A DNA stretch of 64,000 nt from Alphaproteobacteria bacterium. Its GTDB lineage: Bacteria > Myxococcota_A > UBA796 > GCA-2862545. The position numbers and the translations under genes were made by a program. The stretch spans positions 332,001-396,000 of the forward strand of contig JACKEO010000001.1 of NCBI GenBank assembly GCA_020632955.1. Direction: 5' to 3'. Shown piece by piece: positions 24,689 to 33,335 of this stretch; within the stretch, counting starts at the first letter, position 1; each line of letters begins with the position of its first letter. The notes below the pieces were generated by a model. It did no database searches. It was given only the letters and a program-made list of their open reading frames with translations, and was not told where the DNA came from.

Positions 24689-24772
24689 CGGCCTCGACAC
24701 CACCCGGTGTCACCCTCCATCGTTCCGCCGCGTGACCGTTCCCACCGAGCTTTCCGCGGATCAAAACGGTCG

Positions 24773-24801
24773 TTGACACGGGACCCGCCTCACGGCTAAG
24801 T
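24773..24801 (+). promoter_or_regulatory. Promoter of the first paralogous lipoprotein gene
   Basis: A perfect TTGACA -35 is followed by a 17-base spacer and CTAAGT as the -10 region, about 40 bases before the ATG at 24841. The flanking sequence (TTTCCGCGGATCAAAAC) is the most AT-rich stretch nearby. Confidence 0.6.
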
Positions 24802-24840
24802 GCGCGTCGCGCATCCGCCGAAGGATGCTTGGAGGACGCG

Positions 24841-25920
24841 ATGACTCTCACCCCCACGCGCCTGTCTGCCCTCGCGCTCGCCGGCATCCTGTCGGCCTGC
24901 ACCGGCGGCACCGACAAGGACACCGTCGACACCGACACCGACTCCGGCACCGACACCGAGGACACCAGCACCTGCAAGTCGGGTGTGAACAAGGTCTCCC
25001 CGAAGGACAAGGCCCCCGACGCCTTCGTGCGCCAGCGCTTCGCCGTCACCTTCAAGGCTGACGAGAAGGCCACGGCCACCTTCAAGATCGTCGCCGGCGA
25101 CTCCACCGAGACCGACGTCAAGAACGTCACCTGGGACGACTCGGGCAAGAACGTCTACTTCGACCCGGCCTCCGACCTCGCCCCCACCACCGCGTACACC
25201 CTGAAGATCACGTACTCGTGTGGCGAGTTCACCTCCACGTTCACCACGAGCGACGTGGGCACCCCCCTGGCCGACGCCAACACCCTCAAGGACGTGCCCT
25301 ACGTCCTCGACCTCAGCACGCTCAACGTCATCGAGCCTGCCGGCGTCGGCGGCATCCTGTCGGGCCTGCTCTCCGACCTCGGCGGTCAGACCATCGCCAT
25401 CGTCGCGAACGAGGTCGACACCGGTGCCAACACCCTGAAGTTCTACGGCGGTCTCATCGAGGCCACCATCACCGACGGCGCCGTCACCGCGGCCACGCAG
25501 CCCTGCGAGGCCACCTTCGCCTTCGACCAGGCCGTCACCTTCGACAACCCCTTCTTCGAGTTCTCGGGCAACGAGCTCGCGCTGTCGGTCGCCGGCTTCA
25601 CGGTCACCCTCGGCTCCATCAACCTGTCGGGCGCGTTCAACCCGGCCGGTGACAAGATGGTCGGCGTCACCCTCGCCGGCGACATCGACGTCCGCGACCT
25701 CGGCGACGTGCTCGGCGAGCTCGTCGACGGTGGCGACCCCCAGGCCGCCTGCGACCTGCTGGTCACCTTCGGCGTGTCCTGCACGGCCTGCAGCGACAAC
25801 CAGAACTTCTGCCTGTCGCTCGTCGCCACCGACATCACGGCCTACGCCGCCACGGATCTCGACATGAAGGAGATCACCGAGGCCGACGTCACCAACGAGT
25901 GCAAGCCGCCCGCCATGTGA
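24841..25920 (+). CDS. Lipoprotein with Asp/Thr linker and Ig-like domain (paralogue 1)
   Basis: Surface lipoprotein of 359 residues. The signal ends ALAGILSAC, with the lipidated Cys at residue 20. An Asp/Thr linker follows (TVDTDTDSGTDTEDTST), then an Ig-like/Big-5-like region (about residues 45-130) with FVRQRFAVTFKADEKATATF, and a C-terminal domain with a Cys cluster (CDLLVTFGVSCTACSDNQNFC). The start is ATG 24841, with GGAGG upstream. The next gene encodes a paralogue: both share a DLxTLxxxxPAxVxxxL block and the C-rich end. It has its own promoter. Function is unknown; it looks like an outer-surface structural or adhesive protein. Confidence 0.88.
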   Translation: MTLTPTRLSALALAGILSACTGGTDKDTVDTDTDSGTDTEDTSTCKSGVNKVSPKDKAPDAFVRQRFAVTFKADEKATATFKIVAGDSTETDVKNVTWDDSGKNVYFDPASDLAPTTAYTLKITYSCGEFTSTFTTSDVGTPLADANTLKDVPYVLDLSTLNVIEPAGVGGILSGLLSDLGGQTIAIVANEVDTGANTLKFYGGLIEATITDGAVTAATQPCEATFAFDQAVTFDNPFFEFSGNELALSVAGFTVTLGSINLSGAFNPAGDKMVGVTLAGDIDVRDLGDVLGELVDGGDPQAACDLLVTFGVSCTACSDNQNFCLSLVATDITAYAATDLDMKEITEADVTNECKPPAM

Positions 25921-25996
25921 GCCGGCTCCCTGGCCGTCGCACCCGCGGCGGCCAGCTCCCCCGGCGGGCCTCGCCCGTCGCGGGAGGCAGGCTCGA

Positions 25997-26034
25997 GGGG
26001 TCGATCCTCCGGGATCGGCCCCTTCGTGCTTTCT
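25997..26034 (+). terminator. Intrinsic terminator after the first lipoprotein gene
   Basis: GGGGTCGATCC and GGATCGGCCCC form an 11-bp stem with one G-U pair and a four-base loop (26008-26011). A T-rich tail follows (TTCGTGCTTTCT). This is the clearest factor-independent terminator in the window. Confidence 0.75.
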
Positions 26035-26048
26035 GGACTTGACTCGCC

Positions 26049-26077
26049 CTGACACTCGTGATCCGGTCGGCTAGGGT
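26049..26077 (+). promoter_or_regulatory. Promoter of the second paralogous lipoprotein gene
   Basis: CTGACA as -35, a 17-base spacer and TAGGGT as -10, ending 35 bases before the ATG at 26112. Together with the terminator just upstream, it shows the two paralogues are separate transcription units. Confidence 0.5.
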
Positions 26078-26111
26078 GCGAGCTGTCCCGGCCGGGACTC
26101 TGGAGTCCGAC

Positions 26112-27134
26112 ATGCGTCTGGGGACGCACCACCTCCCACCCGTCGCGCTCGCGGCACTCGTCATGGGCTGCGCCGAGATCGACCTCGCCGCCGCGCCGGG
26201 CAACGAGCTGCCCGCCGCCGACGACAGCCGGCCCGATCTGGCGGATCCCTCCGGCGACGGCGCACGGTCGGCGTGCACCTCCCACGCCACGTGGATCCAC
26301 CCTGGCGACAGCGACGCGCCCGTGCGCATCGACACGTCGGTGCGCGTGGGCATCGAGCCCGCGCTCCCCGCCGACCGCGACGACTGGTCGCTGAAGGTGC
26401 CCGGCGTGGAGGGCACCGCCCTGCTCTCCGAGGATCGGCGCACCCTCACCTTCGTGCCCAACGAGCCCCTCGCGCACGAGCAGGCCTACGAGATCGCCGT
26501 CACCGTGTGCGACGACGTCCGCACCCAGGGCTTCCGCACGCTGCCTCCCCCGGTGAGCGAGGCCGGCCTGCCCGGGCGCGCGTGGGCCGTGGATCTCGAC
26601 ACCCTCACCTGGGTGCAGCCCGCGTCGGTGGCCTCCTTCCTCGACGACCTCGGTCTCGACACCCTGGTGCTGTCGGTCCAGCGCTCCGACGGCGCCCTTG
26701 AGCTCGTGGGTCGGCTGGCCGTACGCATCGGCTCCACGCCGCTGCCCCTCCCCTGCTCGGCCCTCATCGAGTTCGGTCCGATCGACCTGCGCGACAACCC
26801 GCGCTTCGTCGTGCCCACCACCGACATCGAGGTGGGCTGGCTGGGCGCCACGGCCCGCGTGGAGCAGCTGCGGCTCGAGGGCCTGCTGGCCAACGACGGT
26901 GCCACCCTGGCGAACCTCGAGGCCCGCGCCGTCTTCGACACGCGCGGCATCGATCGCATGCTCGGCGACGAGGTGGTGTGCGACCTGTCCGAGCGCTTCG
27001 GCGAGGACTGCGAGGCCTGCGAGGACGGCGAGCCGGCCTGCCTGCCCGCCTTCGTCTCCGACATCCGGGGCACCGCGGTGTCGAGCAACAGCCTCTTCGA
27101 CCTCGGCATCGATCTCTGGGGCCTCTGCCCCTGA
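26112..27134 (+). CDS. Lipoprotein with Ig-like domain (paralogue 2)
   Basis: Lipoprotein of 340 residues, signal ending ALAALVMGC with the lipidated Cys at about residue 20; the upstream start at 26058 would spoil the signal. It has an Ig/Big-5-like segment (VRIDTSVRVGIEPALPADRD through RRTLTFVPNEPLAHEQAYEI), then a domain homologous to the preceding gene: VDLDTLTWVQPASVASFLDD compares with LDLSTLNVIEPAGVGGIL, and CDLSERFGEDCEACEDGEPAC with the other's Cys cluster. The Asp/Thr linker of paralogue 1 is replaced by a short Asp/Pro linker. Function is unknown. Confidence 0.87.
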   Translation: MRLGTHHLPPVALAALVMGCAEIDLAAAPGNELPAADDSRPDLADPSGDGARSACTSHATWIHPGDSDAPVRIDTSVRVGIEPALPADRDDWSLKVPGVEGTALLSEDRRTLTFVPNEPLAHEQAYEIAVTVCDDVRTQGFRTLPPPVSEAGLPGRAWAVDLDTLTWVQPASVASFLDDLGLDTLVLSVQRSDGALELVGRLAVRIGSTPLPLPCSALIEFGPIDLRDNPRFVVPTTDIEVGWLGATARVEQLRLEGLLANDGATLANLEARAVFDTRGIDRMLGDEVVCDLSERFGEDCEACEDGEPACLPAFVSDIRGTAVSSNSLFDLGIDLWGLCP

Positions 27135-27157
27135 TCGGCCCGCGAGGGCGCGATCAG
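27131..27157. terminator. 11-bp hairpin enclosing both stop codons of a convergent pair
   Basis: CTGATCG-GCCC, loop GCGA, then GGGC, one bulged G and CGATCAG. Both TGA stops (the lipoprotein and the pseudouridine synthase) are part of the stem. It probably ends transcription in both directions, though there is no T-run. Confidence 0.5.
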
Positions 27158-28107
27158 GCGTCGCAGCCCGGCACGTCCAGCTCCAGGCGGGCCAGCACGG
27201 CCGCCAGGTCGTCCGGCACGGGGGCGCAGAACTCCAGCGGCTCGTCGCGCGTGGGGTGGCGGAAGCGCAGGCGCCAGGCGTGCAGCAGCGGGCGATCCTC
27301 GCCCACCAGCCCGCGCACCCAGGCTGGCGTGGGCCGGTCGCGCCGCGCGTAGAGGGTGTCGCAGGCCAGCGGCCAGCCCTGCTCCCGCAGGTGCACACGG
27401 ATCTGGTGGGTGCGCCCGGTGCGCAGCTCGCAGCGCAGCAGCGACAGGCCGCGCGCCGCCCCCAGGCGCCACCAGTCGGTGATGGCCTGACGCCCGCCGT
27501 CCCCGTCGGTGCTCGCGAAGCGGAGGCGGTCCTTCGGATGCCTGGCCAGGTGCGTGTCGATGGTGCCGTGCGCGTCGGCCGGCACGCCCACGCACACCGC
27601 CAGGTACACGCGCCCCGCCGTCTTGTCGGCGAACTGGGCCGCGAGCGCCTGGTGGGCGCGATCGTGCTTGGCCACCACCAGCAGGCCCGAGGTGCCCCGG
27701 TCGAGGCGGTGCACGATGCCGGGGCGCTGCACGCCCCCCACGCCCGAGAGATCCCCCACGTGGTGGAGCAGGGCGTTGACCAGGGTGCCGTCGGCGTGGC
27801 CGGCGCCGGGATGCACCACCATGCCCGCCTCCTTGTCGACCACCACGAGGTCCTCGTCCTCGTAGACCGTGCGCAGGGGGAGATCCTGCGCCACGGCCTC
27901 GGCGGGTGCGGGCGGCGGCAGGTCGAGCTGCAGCACCGCGCCGGCGAAGAGGGTGTGGGCGGCGCGGGTGACCACCACGCCGTCCACGCGCACACGCCCG
28001 TCCTTCACCAGCCGTGTGGCCTGCGACCGCGACAGCTCCGGCACGAGCGCCGCCACCGCCACGTCGAGGCGCCCGTCGGCGGCGGCCTCACCGCGCACCT
28101 CGGTCAT
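27154..28107 (-). CDS. RluA-family 23S rRNA/tRNA pseudouridine synthase
   Basis: Isomerises uridine to pseudouridine in RNA. An N-terminal S4 RNA-binding domain (about residues 15-75) precedes the catalytic domain with the catalytic Asp in PGIVHRLDRGTSGLLVVAK (near residue 135), YLAVCVG, and the RTGRTHQIRVHL block near residue 230. At 317 residues with an S4 domain it most resembles RluD (U1911/1915/1917 of 23S rRNA), but RluC-like specificity cannot be excluded. The start overlaps the stop of the upstream J-like/HTH gene (ATGA). Confidence 0.94.
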   Translation of the reverse strand: MTEVRGEAAADGRLDVAVAALVPELSRSQATRLVKDGRVRVDGVVVTRAAHTLFAGAVLQLDLPPPAPAEAVAQDLPLRTVYEDEDLVVVDKEAGMVVHPGAGHADGTLVNALLHHVGDLSGVGGVQRPGIVHRLDRGTSGLLVVAKHDRAHQALAAQFADKTAGRVYLAVCVGVPADAHGTIDTHLARHPKDRLRFASTDGDGGRQAITDWWRLGAARGLSLLRCELRTGRTHQIRVHLREQGWPLACDTLYARRDRPTPAWVRGLVGEDRPLLHAWRLRFRHPTRDEPLEFCAPVPDDLAAVLARLELDVPGCDA

Positions 28108-29027
28108 CCGTCGGCGCTGAACCGGCGCATGTAGCCCGACACCACCCGCTCCACGTCGAGGCCGAGCATGCGGGCCATCTCGCGGACGTACCCCCGCACG
28201 AAGGCCGGCGCGGGCGGCAGGGCGGCGAAGTCCTCACGCTCCACGGCCTCGAGGTAGCGCACGCTGATGCGCGTGACCTCGCTCATGCGGTCGAGCGTGA
28301 GCCCCTGATCCTCACGGATCGCCCCCAGCAGGGCACCGCCGTAGCCGAGCTGATCCACGAGCTGATCCACGTCGTGCGCGCTGGTGGGCACCGTGGTGGG
28401 CGTGGTGGGCGGCCCCTGGTGGCCGGGCGTGGTGTGGCGCGCCAGATCCACCACTGCCGCGTCGGACTCACGCGTCTCGACCATGCGCAGGCCCGGACGA
28501 TCGGGGTGGAGCGCCACCACGTCGGCCGAGCGGCCCCCGCGGGACACCGGGCGGGGCGGCCCGAAGGCCCCCGCGGCACGCCCGACCCCGAGCGGGCTGG
28601 TGGGGGCGTCGTCGGCCACGGCGTCGCTCACGCGCCGCGCGGGCCCCAGGCGGGCCGGCTCGGGCAGGGGTGCCAGCGGCAGCGAGGTGGCCGCATCCAC
28701 GATGCGCGCCGCCGCGGCCACCGACGGGTGGATCATCGACCCGGCCACGTGAGGCCAGAGGTCGTCGATCGGCGCCTCGGCGAGGCCCTCGCCCGCCACC
28801 GCGAGCATCGCGTCGTAGCGCCGACGTCGCGCGGGATCCGAGAGGATGGCCCACGCCTCGTCGAGCTGGTCGCGCGACAGGTCGAGCGTGGCCGTGTCGC
28901 CGCCCTGGCTCACGGTGGCCTCACGCCGCCGGAGCACGTGGGCCACCGACCGGCCATAGGCCGCCTTGATCTCGTCGAGATCGGCGTCGGGCACCACGCC
29001 GATCTGCTCGTACAGTCCACGGGTCAT
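28104..29027 (-). CDS. Degenerate J-domain fused to RodZ-type HTH
   Basis: The 307-residue protein begins with a J-domain-like fold (YEQIGVVPDADLDEIKAAYG through AWAILSDPARRRRYDAM, residues 5-75). The HPD triad that activates Hsp70 is missing: the segment reads SVAHVLRRREA. A ~150-residue low-complexity linker follows. The C-terminal ~75 residues match the RodZ/HTH_25 helix-turn-helix (LLGAIREDQGLTLDRMSEVT, ISVRYLEAVEREDFAALPP, FVRGYVREMARMLGLD). No transmembrane helix follows it, unlike RodZ. It may link DNA or a cytoskeletal partner to a J-like docking surface. It is co-transcribed with the pseudouridine synthase. Confidence 0.85.
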   Translation of the reverse strand: MTRGLYEQIGVVPDADLDEIKAAYGRSVAHVLRRREATVSQGGDTATLDLSRDQLDEAWAILSDPARRRRYDAMLAVAGEGLAEAPIDDLWPHVAGSMIHPSVAAAARIVDAATSLPLAPLPEPARLGPARRVSDAVADDAPTSPLGVGRAAGAFGPPRPVSRGGRSADVVALHPDRPGLRMVETRESDAAVVDLARHTTPGHQGPPTTPTTVPTSAHDVDQLVDQLGYGGALLGAIREDQGLTLDRMSEVTRISVRYLEAVEREDFAALPPAPAFVRGYVREMARMLGLDVERVVSGYMRRFSADG

Positions 29028-29093
29028 GTGGCGCTCTACCCGCTCGCCCAGCGGGCCGCCACGGCGCGCGGGGCCCCCGTGCGATCGCGGCGA

Positions 29094-30629
29094 TCAGCCC
29101 TCGTCGTCGGGCTCGATCACCATGGGTGCGGTGGGCAGCGAGCCGGCGCCCGGCACGAAGCGGGAGCCGTCGAAGGGACGACGATCCACCAGCAGGGCCT
29201 GGGGGCTCGTGAGCCAGCGCACCAGCTCGGCGCCGTGGGGCACGCCGTTGGTGGAGCGCCCGCGCGGCACGGCCGGCATGCGCAGCGAGGTGGCCGAGGT
29301 GCCCCGGTTCACGTAGACGGCACCGGTGGTGAGCCGCTGGGCCAGCTCCATGGCCCCGCCCTCGTCGCGGGTGAAGATGGCCGCCGACACACGGCTGGCC
29401 AGCTGCTCGTGCAGGCTCACCATGTGGTCGGTGTCGGTGACGCAGTACACCTGCACCATCGGGCCCGGCGGCTCGGCATCGAGCGCGCCGTCGCGGGTGA
29501 TCCAGTAGATGGCCGGGCGCACGTAGTAGCCCCTGGGCCCGTCGAGCTGGGCCGTGCCCCCCTCGAGCACGGGCGTGTGGCCCAGCGCCTGGAGGTCGTC
29601 GGCATAGGCCCGGAAGCGCTTGCGATGGGCATCCGAGATCATCGGTCCCATGAAGACGCCGTGGTCGAAGCCGTAGCCGACCACCAGCTCCTGCGTGCGG
29701 GCCAGCAGGCGCTCGCAGAAGGTGTCGAAGATCGCGCGATCCACGAAGACCCGCGCCGCCGCGTCGTGCCGCTGCCCCGCCGTGGCGAAGGCGCTCACCG
29801 CGATCTCGTAGGCGGCCAGGTCCAGATCGGCGTCCGCCAGCACCAGCGCCGCCGCCTTGCCCCCCGCCTGCAGCAGCACGGGCAGCTCCGGACGGTCGGC
29901 CGTGGCGGCGCGCACCTTGCAGGCCGTGTCGTACGAGCCCGTGAAGAGCAGCGCGTCGAGGCCCGGGTGCGACACCAGGCGGGCCCCCACCGACGCCCCG
30001 GAGCCCTGCACCATGTTGAAGGCACCGCGCGGCAGGCGGCAGCGGTCGAGGAGCTCCGCCAGCGCCTGCCCCACGCCGGGCGCGAACTTCGACGGCTTGA
30101 ACACCACCGTGTTGCCGGCGAGCAGCGCGGCCAGGCAGTGCAGCGAGGGCAGCAGCAGCGGGTAGGTGAAGGGCGTGACCACGCCCACCACGCCCAGCGG
30201 CACCCGCTCCGACCACGCCGTGTCCTCCCGGAGCACCTTGGGCTGGAGCAGCGGCAGGCCGTCGCTCACCAGCAGCTTGGCCGCGCGCGCCGTGGCGCTC
30301 ACCTCGGCCCGCGACTCCCAGAGCGGCTTGCCCGTCTCGCGGGTGATCAGCAGCGCGAGGTTCTCGCCCACCTCGTCGAGCAGCTCACGGAAGCGGCCCA
30401 CGATCTCGCCGCGATCCTCCAGCGGCGTGTCCTGCCAGGCGCGCCGGCCCTCGTGCGCCGCCCCCACCGCCTCGTCCACCGCGGTGACCGTGAAGGCGAA
30501 GCGTCCGAGCACGTCGCTGCGATCGCCCGGGTTGACCGCGACGATGTAGCCGTCGACCGGACCGGTCCGGACGAAGGAACCCCAGATGTAGTCGCCGCGA
30601 CGGAGCAGGCGGGACTCCGTGTCGATCAC
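29094..30629 (-). CDS. Aldehyde dehydrogenase-like protein lacking catalytic residues
   Basis: The 511-residue protein has the ALDH fold throughout: GVVGVVTPFTYPLLLPSLHC and VVFKPSKFAPG (cofactor site), LLFTGSYDTACKVRAA, and a C-terminal VYVNRGTSATSLRMP. It resembles the AstD / succinylglutamate-semialdehyde branch. At the catalytic cysteine position (GQxC in active enzymes) it reads TAGQRHDAAARV, so Cys is His. The general-base Glu (LELGG) is Gln in LLQAGGKAA. It is therefore probably not an active dehydrogenase. The reading frame is intact with normal codon use, so it is not a decayed gene. The start is GTG 30629 with GGAGGGAG upstream. Confidence 0.9.
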   Translation of the reverse strand: MIDTESRLLRRGDYIWGSFVRTGPVDGYIVAVNPGDRSDVLGRFAFTVTAVDEAVGAAHEGRRAWQDTPLEDRGEIVGRFRELLDEVGENLALLITRETGKPLWESRAEVSATARAAKLLVSDGLPLLQPKVLREDTAWSERVPLGVVGVVTPFTYPLLLPSLHCLAALLAGNTVVFKPSKFAPGVGQALAELLDRCRLPRGAFNMVQGSGASVGARLVSHPGLDALLFTGSYDTACKVRAATADRPELPVLLQAGGKAAALVLADADLDLAAYEIAVSAFATAGQRHDAAARVFVDRAIFDTFCERLLARTQELVVGYGFDHGVFMGPMISDAHRKRFRAYADDLQALGHTPVLEGGTAQLDGPRGYYVRPAIYWITRDGALDAEPPGPMVQVYCVTDTDHMVSLHEQLASRVSAAIFTRDEGGAMELAQRLTTGAVYVNRGTSATSLRMPAVPRGRSTNGVPHGAELVRWLTSPQALLVDRRPFDGSRFVPGAGSLPTAPMVIEPDDEG

Positions 30630-30727
30630 GCTCCCTCCATCCCGCGGGGGCCCCCTAGCATGGCGTCCTCGCCGCACCACCACCGCGGCGATACGGCGCC
30701 ACGGTCCCCCCCGGAGCAGGAGTCGAC

Positions 30728-32119
30728 GTGCACAAGGTCTTCGACCACGTCCTGGACGCGATCGGCGACACCCCGTGCGTGCGCCTCCACAAGGTCACCC
30801 AGGGGCTCGACGCCCAGGTCTACGCCAAGCTCGAGTACATGAACCCGGGCGGCTCGGTGAAGGATCGCATCGCGGTCCAGATCGTCGACGACGGCGAGGC
30901 CAGCGGCGCGCTCAAGCCCGGCGGCACCATCGTGGAGGCCACCAGCGGCAACACCGGCGCCGGCCTCGCGATGGTCGGCACGGTGCGCGGCTACAAGTGC
31001 GTCTTCGTCCTGCCCGACAAGCAGTCCGAGGAGAAGCGCGCCGCCCTGCGGGCCTACGGCGCGAAGGTGGTGGTCACGCCCACCAACGTGGAGCCCGAGG
31101 ATCCGCGCTCCTACTACAGCGTGAGCCGTCGCCTCGCCGAGGAGACCCCCCAGGCCTTCTACGCGAACCAGTACCACAACCCCTCGAACCCCGAGGCCCA
31201 CTACCGCACCACGGGCCCCGAGATCTGGAAGCAGTTCGACGGGCAGCTCGACGTCTTCATCGCGGGCCTGGGCACCGGCGGCACGATCACCGGCGTGGGT
31301 CGCTACCTCAAGGAGCAGAACCCCGACGTGCGCATCGTGGGCGTCGATCCCGTGGGGTCGGTCTACTACGACTACTTCCGCACCGGGAAGCTCACCGAGG
31401 CCTTCTCGTACGTGCTCGAGGGCATCGGCGAGGACTTCCTCCCCTCCACGATCGACTTCTCCTGCATCGACGACGTGGTGCGGGTGAACGACAAGGAGTG
31501 CTTCCAGATGACCCGCCGCCTGGCGCGTGAGGAGGGCCTCTTCGTGGGCGGCTCCTGCGGCGCGGCGGTGGCCGGCACCGTGAAGTGGCTGGCCCACCAG
31601 GAGGGCCTCGCGGGCAAGCGGGTGTGCGTGCTCCTGCCCGACTCCGGCAGCCGCTACCTGTCCAAGATCTACAACGACGCCTGGATGGAGGAGAACGGCT
31701 ACCTCGAGCCCACCGCCCGCCTGGGCACCGTGGGCGACGTGCTGGCCAGCCTCGGCACGCAGCAGCCCATCACCGTGGCGCCCGGCGTGAGCGTCACCGA
31801 GGCCATCGGCCTCATGCGGCTGCACGGCATCAGCCAGCTCCCCGTCCTCGACGGCACCACCGTGGTGGGCGTGCTCCACGAGAAGCGCCTGCTCGAGGAG
31901 GCGCTGCGCCAGGGCCCCGGCGGCCGCGCCACCGCCGGCGAGTTCGCCGACAACAACTACTGCGTGGTCGACCCCAGCACCGAGGTCACCGTGGTCACCG
32001 ACCTGCTGCGCAAGGTGAAGATCGCGCTGGTGCTCGGCCCCGACCGCGAGCTCGTGGGCGTGCTGTCGCGCATCGACCTCCTCGACCACATCGCCCGCTG
32101 CACCGGCGCCGTGAGCTGA
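30728..32119 (+). CDS. Cystathionine beta-synthase with CBS domains
   Basis: PLP enzyme joining homocysteine and serine (or acting as a cysteine synthase). The PLP lysine is in MNPGGSVKDRIA (near residue 45), the substrate loop EATSGNTGAGLAM near 76, and the phosphate-binding GTGGTITGVGR near 187. Two C-terminal CBS modules (about residues 340-455) resemble the regulatory end of eukaryotic and some bacterial CBS enzymes. It lacks the heme-binding N-terminus. It is 463 residues long, starting at GTG 30728 after GGAGCAGGAG. The downstream gamma-family enzyme overlaps by one base, giving a two-gene transsulfuration operon. Confidence 0.93.
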   Translation: MHKVFDHVLDAIGDTPCVRLHKVTQGLDAQVYAKLEYMNPGGSVKDRIAVQIVDDGEASGALKPGGTIVEATSGNTGAGLAMVGTVRGYKCVFVLPDKQSEEKRAALRAYGAKVVVTPTNVEPEDPRSYYSVSRRLAEETPQAFYANQYHNPSNPEAHYRTTGPEIWKQFDGQLDVFIAGLGTGGTITGVGRYLKEQNPDVRIVGVDPVGSVYYDYFRTGKLTEAFSYVLEGIGEDFLPSTIDFSCIDDVVRVNDKECFQMTRRLAREEGLFVGGSCGAAVAGTVKWLAHQEGLAGKRVCVLLPDSGSRYLSKIYNDAWMEENGYLEPTARLGTVGDVLASLGTQQPITVAPGVSVTEAIGLMRLHGISQLPVLDGTTVVGVLHEKRLLEEALRQGPGGRATAGEFADNNYCVVDPSTEVTVVTDLLRKVKIALVLGPDRELVGVLSRIDLLDHIARCTGAVS

Positions 32120-33306
32120 TGACCCACCGTCCCCCGCACCTCGCCACGCGCGTCATCCACGCCGGCCAGCACCCCGAGCCCGTCACGGGCGCGGTGATGC
32201 CGCCGGTCTTCCAGACGTCCACCTACGCCCAGCCCTGGCCCGCCCAGCACACCGGCTACGAGTACAGCCGCACCCAGAACCCCACCCGGGAGGCCCTGGA
32301 GCGGTGCGTGGCCGATCTGGAGGGCGGCACCGACGGCGTGGCCTTCGGGTCGGGGCTCGCGGCCACCCACGCGGTGCTGGCCATGCTCCCCGCCGGCGGG
32401 CGCGTGGTGTGCGGCGACGACGTGTACGGCGGCACCTACCGCCTGCTCACGAAGGTGATGGCCGACCGCGGCGTGCAGACGCGCTTCGTCGACCTGACGG
32501 CCACGCCCGCGGCCGAGGCCGTGCCCGAGGGCACCCACCTCGTGTGGCTCGAGACCCCCACGAACCCCCTGCTCCGCGTCATCGACATCGCGCCGCTGGT
32601 GGCCCGTGCGCGCGAGGTGGGCGCGCTGGTGGTGGTCGACAACACCTTCGCCACGCCCGTCTTCCAGACCCCGCTGGCCCTGGGCGCCGACATCGTGGTG
32701 CACTCCACCACGAAGTACCTCAACGGCCACTCCGACGTGGTGGGCGGCCTGGCGGTCACGGGCCGCGCCGACCTCGCCGAGCGCCTCCGCTTCCTGCAGA
32801 ACGCCATCGGCAGCGTGCCCGGCCCCTGGGACTGCTGGCTGGTGCTCCGCGGCCTGAAGACCCTGCACGTGCGCATGGAGCGCCACCAGCGCAACCGGCA
32901 GGCCGTGGGCGCGTGGCTGCGGGCCCACCCCGAGGTGGTGCGCGTGCACGACCCCCTGCACCCCGACGACCCCGGCCACGCCGTGGCCTCCCGCCAGATG
33001 ACCGGCTTCGGCGGCATGCTCGCCTTCGTGCTCGACGGCGATCTGGCCCGCGCCGAGCGGGTGTGCGCGTCCACGAAGGTCTTCACCCTCGCCGAGTCGC
33101 TGGGCGGGGTCGAGAGCCTGCTGGAGCTGCCGGCGCTCATGACCCACGCCTCGATCCCGGCAGCCGAGCGCCACGCCCGGGGCCTCGACGACGGCCTCAT
33201 CCGCCTGTCGCTGGGCATCGAGGACGCCGACGACCTCATCGCCGACCTCGAGGCCGCCTTCGCCACCTCGCGCGATGCCTCCCTCGGCCCCGCCCCGCGC
33301 GGCTGA
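32119..33306 (+). CDS. Cystathionine gamma-lyase/synthase (Cys/Met metabolism PLP enzyme)
   Basis: PLP enzyme of 395 residues. The PLP lysine is in VVHSTTKYLNGHSDVVGG (near residue 200). Other family marks are YEYSRTQNPTREALE, FGSGLAATHAVLAML, WLETPTNPLLRV and VVDNTFATPVFQTPL. Together with the adjacent cystathionine beta-synthase it would complete reverse transsulfuration from homocysteine to cysteine, so gamma-lyase activity is more likely than gamma-synthase; sequence alone does not separate them. It begins at the TGATG junction. Confidence 0.94.
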   Translation: MTHRPPHLATRVIHAGQHPEPVTGAVMPPVFQTSTYAQPWPAQHTGYEYSRTQNPTREALERCVADLEGGTDGVAFGSGLAATHAVLAMLPAGGRVVCGDDVYGGTYRLLTKVMADRGVQTRFVDLTATPAAEAVPEGTHLVWLETPTNPLLRVIDIAPLVARAREVGALVVVDNTFATPVFQTPLALGADIVVHSTTKYLNGHSDVVGGLAVTGRADLAERLRFLQNAIGSVPGPWDCWLVLRGLKTLHVRMERHQRNRQAVGAWLRAHPEVVRVHDPLHPDDPGHAVASRQMTGFGGMLAFVLDGDLARAERVCASTKVFTLAESLGGVESLLELPALMTHASIPAAERHARGLDDGLIRLSLGIEDADDLIADLEAAFATSRDASLGPAPRG

Positions 33307-33335
33307 TCCTCGCTGCGGCGGTTAGGAGCGCGCCC

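Noticed and set aside
30728..32119. O-acetylserine sulfhydrylase (CysK/CysM)
   Set aside because: The two C-terminal CBS domains, the length and the adjacent gamma-family enzyme favour cystathionine beta-synthase.
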